From an uncultured Campylobacter sp. (lineage in GTDB: Bacteria; Campylobacterota; Campylobacteria; Campylobacterales; Campylobacteraceae): a stretch of 17,431 nucleotides of DNA. Both the position numbers and the translations under genes were made by a program. The DNA lies in the NCBI RefSeq assembly GCF_938017615.1, contig NZ_CALIJA010000080.1:1-17431 (forward strand), read 5' to 3'. Positions 14,505-17,431 of this stretch are shown here, piece after piece (position 1 is the stretch's first letter; every line of letters starts with the position of its first letter). Below the pieces are notes generated by a model. That model worked only from the letters and a program-made list of their open reading frames with translations. It was not told the origin of the DNA and made no database searches.

Positions 14505-14879
14505 GCGCGGCTAAATTTTATGGATTTAAGGCTTGCTTTGCGGTGTCGTGGGTGCATGAAATTTTATGTTGCGGGCGTAGAGTACCGAATTTTATGACGT
14601 AAGCGGGCTTTGCAGCGTTGGAATTTAAAAGCGGCATTAGCAGGTCTTGTAGCGCGAAATTTTAAAGCAGCGAGTAAAATTGCGAGCGTAAAATTTCGGC
14701 GTAAAGCGAAATTTAAAGAGCGTCTAACAAGCCTGCGGCGAGCAGGCAGGGGAGCGTGGCGATTTTGTAGATTAGAATTTTATAGTGTAAATTTCAAAGG
14801 CGTGAAATTTTAGCTAGCGCAAATTTAGGCGCGGCGCAAAGAGGCACAAAATGAAGGCAAATTTTAAAAAGAAGGTTGA
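14505..14879. other. Repetitive spacer between rnj and kdsD
   Basis: This 375-base stretch repeats short blocks of the type GCG-(n)-AAATTTT. AATTTTATG occurs three times between about 14512 and 14595, and GCG-AAATTT blocks follow at intervals of roughly 14-20 bases near 14657, 14677, 14690 and 14709. A short GC hairpin (GCCTGC 14731-14736 with GCAGGC 14742-14747) has no U-tract. The plus-strand frame at 14610-14813 (TTG start, Arg/Lys-rich) is a by-product of the repeat composition, not a convincing gene. Confidence 0.5.
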
Positions 14880-14883
14880 ATGA
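14851..14883 (+). CDS. Possible 10-residue upstream peptide coupled to kdsD
   Basis: A tiny frame, MKANFKKKVE then TGA, has its own AGAGG about seven bases upstream. Its stop overlaps the kdsD start as ATGA (14880-14883). Such an arrangement allows ribosomes ending the peptide to restart on kdsD. Its end also encodes the kdsD ribosome binding site. Ten residues give no statistical support for coding. Confidence 0.25.
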   Translation: MKANFKKKVE

Positions 14884-15842
14884 GTGAAATTTTAGATACG
14901 GCACGAGAGGTGCTAAGGCTCGAAGGAGCGGAGCTTTTGCGGCATGCGGATCTTATCGGCGGCGAAATTGAGCGAGCCGTAAACTTGATCCTAGCTTGCA
15001 AAGGCAAGGTAATCGTCACCGGCGTGGGTAAGAGCGGCCACATAGGCGTTAAGATCGCTGCGACGCTTGCCAGCACCGGCACGCCGTCGTTTTTCGTCCA
15101 CCCTACCGAGGCGCTGCACGGAGATTTGGGTATGATTGGCGAGGATGATATGGTGCTTGCGATCAGCTTTAGCGGCGAGAGCGAGGAGCTGGTTAGGATC
15201 CTACCTCACCTCAAACGCTTCGGCGTAAAGATCATCGCGATGGCGCGCGATAAAAACAGCTCGCTCGGCAAGGTTAGCGATGAGTTCATAAGCCTAAATA
15301 TCGTCAAAGAGGCCTGCCCGCTAGGCGCCGCGCCTACGGTTTCTACAACGCTAACACTTGCGTTAGGAGATGCGTTAGCGATCTGCTTGATGAGACAGCG
15401 CAGATTCGGTAAAGAAGATTTTGCAAATTTCCACCCGGGCGGAAGCCTCGGCAAGCGGCTTTTCGTCAAAGTAAAAGATGTGATGCAAAGTAAAAATTTA
15501 CCGGTTATAAAGCATAACGCCAGCTTAAAACAAGCCATCGACGTTATGACGCACGGAAAGCTCGGCACTGTTTTGTTAGTGGACGAAAAAGGCGCGCTCG
15601 AGGCGATCCTAAGCGACGGCGATCTGCGCCGAGCACTGATGCGAGAGGATTTTGACATCAATGACGGCGCGCTAAAATATGCCACTAAAAATCCTAAAAT
15701 GCTGGACGATAAAAATATGCTCGCAATAGACGCGCTAAATTTGATCGAGCAATTTAAAATCCAGGTCCTGCCCGTGGTCGAAAACGGCGCGCCTGCGGGG
15801 ATCTTACACATTCACGATCTAACGAGCCTGGGGCTAAAATAA
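14880..15842 (+). CDS. kdsD: Arabinose-5-phosphate isomerase (KpsF/GutQ/KdsD family)
   Basis: This cytoplasmic aldose-ketose isomerase converts ribulose 5-phosphate to arabinose 5-phosphate, the first step to Kdo for the LPS inner core (and for some capsules). The 320-residue length is typical. The SIS sugar-isomerase domain (about 1-180) shows GVGKSGHIG at 48-56, HPTEALHGD at 74-82, SFSGES at 96-101 and FHPGGSLGKRL at 184-194 with a conserved histidine. Two CBS domains follow (about 200-255 and 270-320), a regulatory module that binds nucleotides. GAAGG precedes the ATG by four bases. It ends in TAATG, so its stop and the ATG of the next gene share one base. The family name is firm; which paralogue role (LPS or capsule) it serves is not visible. 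Confidence 0.94.
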   Translation: MSEILDTAREVLRLEGAELLRHADLIGGEIERAVNLILACKGKVIVTGVGKSGHIGVKIAATLASTGTPSFFVHPTEALHGDLGMIGEDDMVLAISFSGESEELVRILPHLKRFGVKIIAMARDKNSSLGKVSDEFISLNIVKEACPLGAAPTVSTTLTLALGDALAICLMRQRRFGKEDFANFHPGGSLGKRLFVKVKDVMQSKNLPVIKHNASLKQAIDVMTHGKLGTVLLVDEKGALEAILSDGDLRRALMREDFDINDGALKYATKNPKMLDDKNMLAIDALNLIEQFKIQVLPVVENGAPAGILHIHDLTSLGLK

Positions 15843-16612
15843 TGCAAAAGATGCGTCTGAATAAATTTATCTCTCATAACACCGCCTACTCACGCCGTGA
15901 GGCGGACGAGCTGATCAAGCAGGGCAAGGTTAGCATTAACGGTCGCGTCGTTAGCGATTTTATAGAGGTTAGCGGCGAGGAGAAGATCCGCATCGGCTCG
16001 CGCCTTATCAAGCCCAAGACGGAATTTACGATGATCGTTTATAACAAACGTAAAGGCGAGTTAGTTACTAAAAAAGACGATCGCGGCAGGCGGACGATTT
16101 ACGATAGCTTGCCGGAGGGGTTTAGTAGATTTGTTAGCGTGGGGCGTTTGGATTTTGCAAGCGAGGGGCTTTTGCTGCTGACCGATGCGCCCGCGATCGC
16201 TACGGCGCTGATGAACAGCGACATCGAGCGAGAGTACTATCTAAAGGTAAAAGGCGAGGTGAGAGATGAGGTGGTAACGGCGATCCGCGAGGGCTTTTTT
16301 GCCGCAGATGCGAGCAAGGGCGCACACGCCAAGAGTAAGATCAAATCGATGGAATTTAAGCCCTTTTTGGGCTACCGCATAATGCCTAGCAGCGGCGGTT
16401 ATACAAAGATAAAGGCGATCATCAACGAAGGTCAAAACCGTGAGCTGCGAAGATTTTTCGGCTATTTTGATCTGGATGTCGTGGAGCTTAAGCGCACGGC
16501 ATTCGGTAGAATGACGCTTGGAACGCTAAAGCCCGGTAAATGGCGCTATTTTGATCAGAGTGAATACGAAGATCTGCGCGATTTTTTGAAAGAAAACAAA
16601 ATCCGCTATTAA
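15842..16612 (+). CDS. rluB: RsuA/RluB-family 23S rRNA pseudouridine synthase
   Basis: A 256-residue pseudouridine synthase. An N-terminal S4 RNA-binding domain is visible at 5-50 (RLNKFISHNTAYSRREADEL, then QGKVSINGRVV). The catalytic domain has VYNKRKGELVTKKDD (66-80) and the signature GRLDFASEGLLLLTDA with catalytic Asp104. NEGQNRELRRFFGYF (around 197-211) is the C-terminal family motif. E. coli RluB modifies U2605 of 23S rRNA; the same target is likely here but not certain, since the family also contains RluE, RluF and RsuA. The signature has Ala-Ser-Glu where many members have Thr-Ser-Gly context. It is tightly linked to kdsD upstream and ybaK downstream (15-base gap). Confidence 0.88.
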   Translation: MQKMRLNKFISHNTAYSRREADELIKQGKVSINGRVVSDFIEVSGEEKIRIGSRLIKPKTEFTMIVYNKRKGELVTKKDDRGRRTIYDSLPEGFSRFVSVGRLDFASEGLLLLTDAPAIATALMNSDIEREYYLKVKGEVRDEVVTAIREGFFAADASKGAHAKSKIKSMEFKPFLGYRIMPSSGGYTKIKAIINEGQNRELRRFFGYFDLDVVELKRTAFGRMTLGTLKPGKWRYFDQSEYEDLRDFLKENKIRY

Positions 16613-16627
16613 ATTTAAGGAAGCGAA

Positions 16628-17101
16628 ATGAGCTCAAAGACGAACGCCGCGCGCGTACTGGACGGTCTGAAAATCCCTTACGAGATCAAAGAATACGCGG
16701 TGGATCCTTTAAATTTAGACGCGGTGCATGTTGCAAACAGCGTGAACGAGCCGATCGAACGGGTCTATAAAACGATAGTTTGCACAGCGGATCACGAATA
16801 CGTCGTGGCCTGCCTGCAAGGCGATCTAAATTTGGATCTCAAGGCGCTTGCGCACATCTGCGGGGCAAAGCGTTGCGAGCTGATGGATTTGAAGGATTTG
16901 CAAAAGGTCACGGGCTACGTCAGGGGCGGCTGCTCGCCGCTCGGTATGAAAAAGCACTTCCGCACTTTCATCGATGAAAGTGCGCTAACGCAGGAGAAAA
17001 TTTATGTTAGCGCAGGCGTGCGGGGAAAACAGATCGCTCTCGCACCAAAGGACCTCGCCGCCGCTACCGAGGCGCAAATTTGTAAAATAACGCATGGCTA
17101 A
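16628..17101 (+). CDS. ybaK: Cys-tRNA(Pro)/Cys-tRNA(Cys) deacylase YbaK
   Basis: A 157-residue freestanding trans-editing protein of the INS/YbaK superfamily, which hydrolyses cysteine mischarged on tRNA(Pro) by prolyl-tRNA synthetase and so protects proline codons. The conserved lysine lies in RVYKTIV at 45-51, and the active-site loop GYVRGGCSPLGMKK is at 96-109. AHICGAKRCELMD (75-87) is also typical of the family. The start is supported by AAGGAA five bases upstream (16617-16622). It is the last gene of the kdsD-rluB-ybaK run, so co-transcription is likely. Confidence 0.93.
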   Translation: MSSKTNAARVLDGLKIPYEIKEYAVDPLNLDAVHVANSVNEPIERVYKTIVCTADHEYVVACLQGDLNLDLKALAHICGAKRCELMDLKDLQKVTGYVRGGCSPLGMKKHFRTFIDESALTQEKIYVSAGVRGKQIALAPKDLAAATEAQICKITHG

Positions 17102-17431
17102 CGCGGTGTCACTTTTGCTGCCGTTTGCGTAAGTAACACCTGCGGCAAGCTAACGAAAATTTACACTGCGAATTAGACTTTAAATTTAGCGTTGCGGCGC
17201 CGTTTATTAAAACGAGCTCCTGCGCAGCAAGAAAATACAAATCAAATTTAATTCCGTGAAATTTATTATTGAAATTTTAGCACCGTGCACGATAAAAAAT
17301 CTAAAATGAAATAATAAGTATGTGAGGAACAAAGCAAGCCTATTTTAAAGTGCATGCTTTGCGCGCGATCTGTTTTATTCGCTATAAATTTAGACTCACG
17401 GCGTTTGGAATCGTTTGCGATGAAATTTTAA
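17102..17431. other. Spacer of about 330 bases to the window end
   Basis: No gene of convincing size is visible on either strand. Directly after the ybaK stop is an imperfect hairpin: about 13 bases at 17102-17114 pair with 17131-17144, with a bulge and one mismatch. It lacks a U-tract, so it is a weak terminator candidate. The rest is AT-rich with repeated AAATTT-type words. Confidence 0.5.

Noticed and set aside
14610..14813. 67-codon TTG-initiated ORF
   Set aside because: It lies in a repetitive spacer, has no ribosome binding site, and its Arg/Lys/Phe composition follows from the GCG/AAATTT repeats.

Overview
The window looks like chromosomal DNA of an epsilonproteobacterium, most likely a Campylobacter. 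Reasons: AT-rich words such as AAATTTTA fill the spacers; sigma-70 type -10 boxes (TATAAT) lack a clear -35 box; and the cluster rlmN, nucleoside-phosphorylase-like gene, hisF, ksgA, RNase J, kdsD, rluB-like resembles gene orders I remember from Campylobacter and Helicobacter pylori. The core genes are GC-rich for the genus (47% in one line counted in the RNase J gene), which would suit C. gracilis. The species is inference.

Layout. 1-1516 (minus): a DASS/SLC13 anion transporter. 1517-2023: spacer with a 26-base tandem repeat and a probable promoter. 2024-2656 (plus): a small outer-membrane beta-barrel protein starting with GTG, followed by a strong terminator. 2713-3463: about 750 bases without a convincing gene but with three long inverted repeats. 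3464-4795 (minus): purB, divergent from an RluA-family pseudouridine synthase (4871-6271) that carries a large unexplained internal insertion. 6272-8413: an accessory pocket holding a low-GC gene for a candidate PD-(D/E)XK nuclease, a possible 49-residue ORF, and a decayed gene with two in-frame stops, a third stop and two frameshifts. 8481-10132 (minus): rlmN and a nucleoside-phosphorylase-like gene overlapping by ATGA. 10486-11382 (minus): hisF with an internal insertion, divergent from ksgA across a spacer with a 15-base inverted repeat. 11474-14504 (plus): ksgA overlapping the gene for RNase J, which has a long low-complexity N-terminal extension. 14880-17101 (plus): kdsD, an RluB-like pseudouridine synthase and a YbaK-type deacylase, tightly spaced.

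Functional themes. RNA maturation and translation quality dominate (RlmN, KsgA, RNase J, two pseudouridine synthases, YbaK), with single genes for purine synthesis, histidine synthesis and LPS Kdo precursor synthesis. The most unusual features are lineage-type in-frame insertions in three otherwise canonical enzymes (RluA-like, HisF, KsgA) plus the RNase J extension, and the accessory pocket at 6.3-8.4 kb. No complete mobile element, CRISPR array, tRNA or rRNA gene was found, and I do not claim a proven new multi-gene system.
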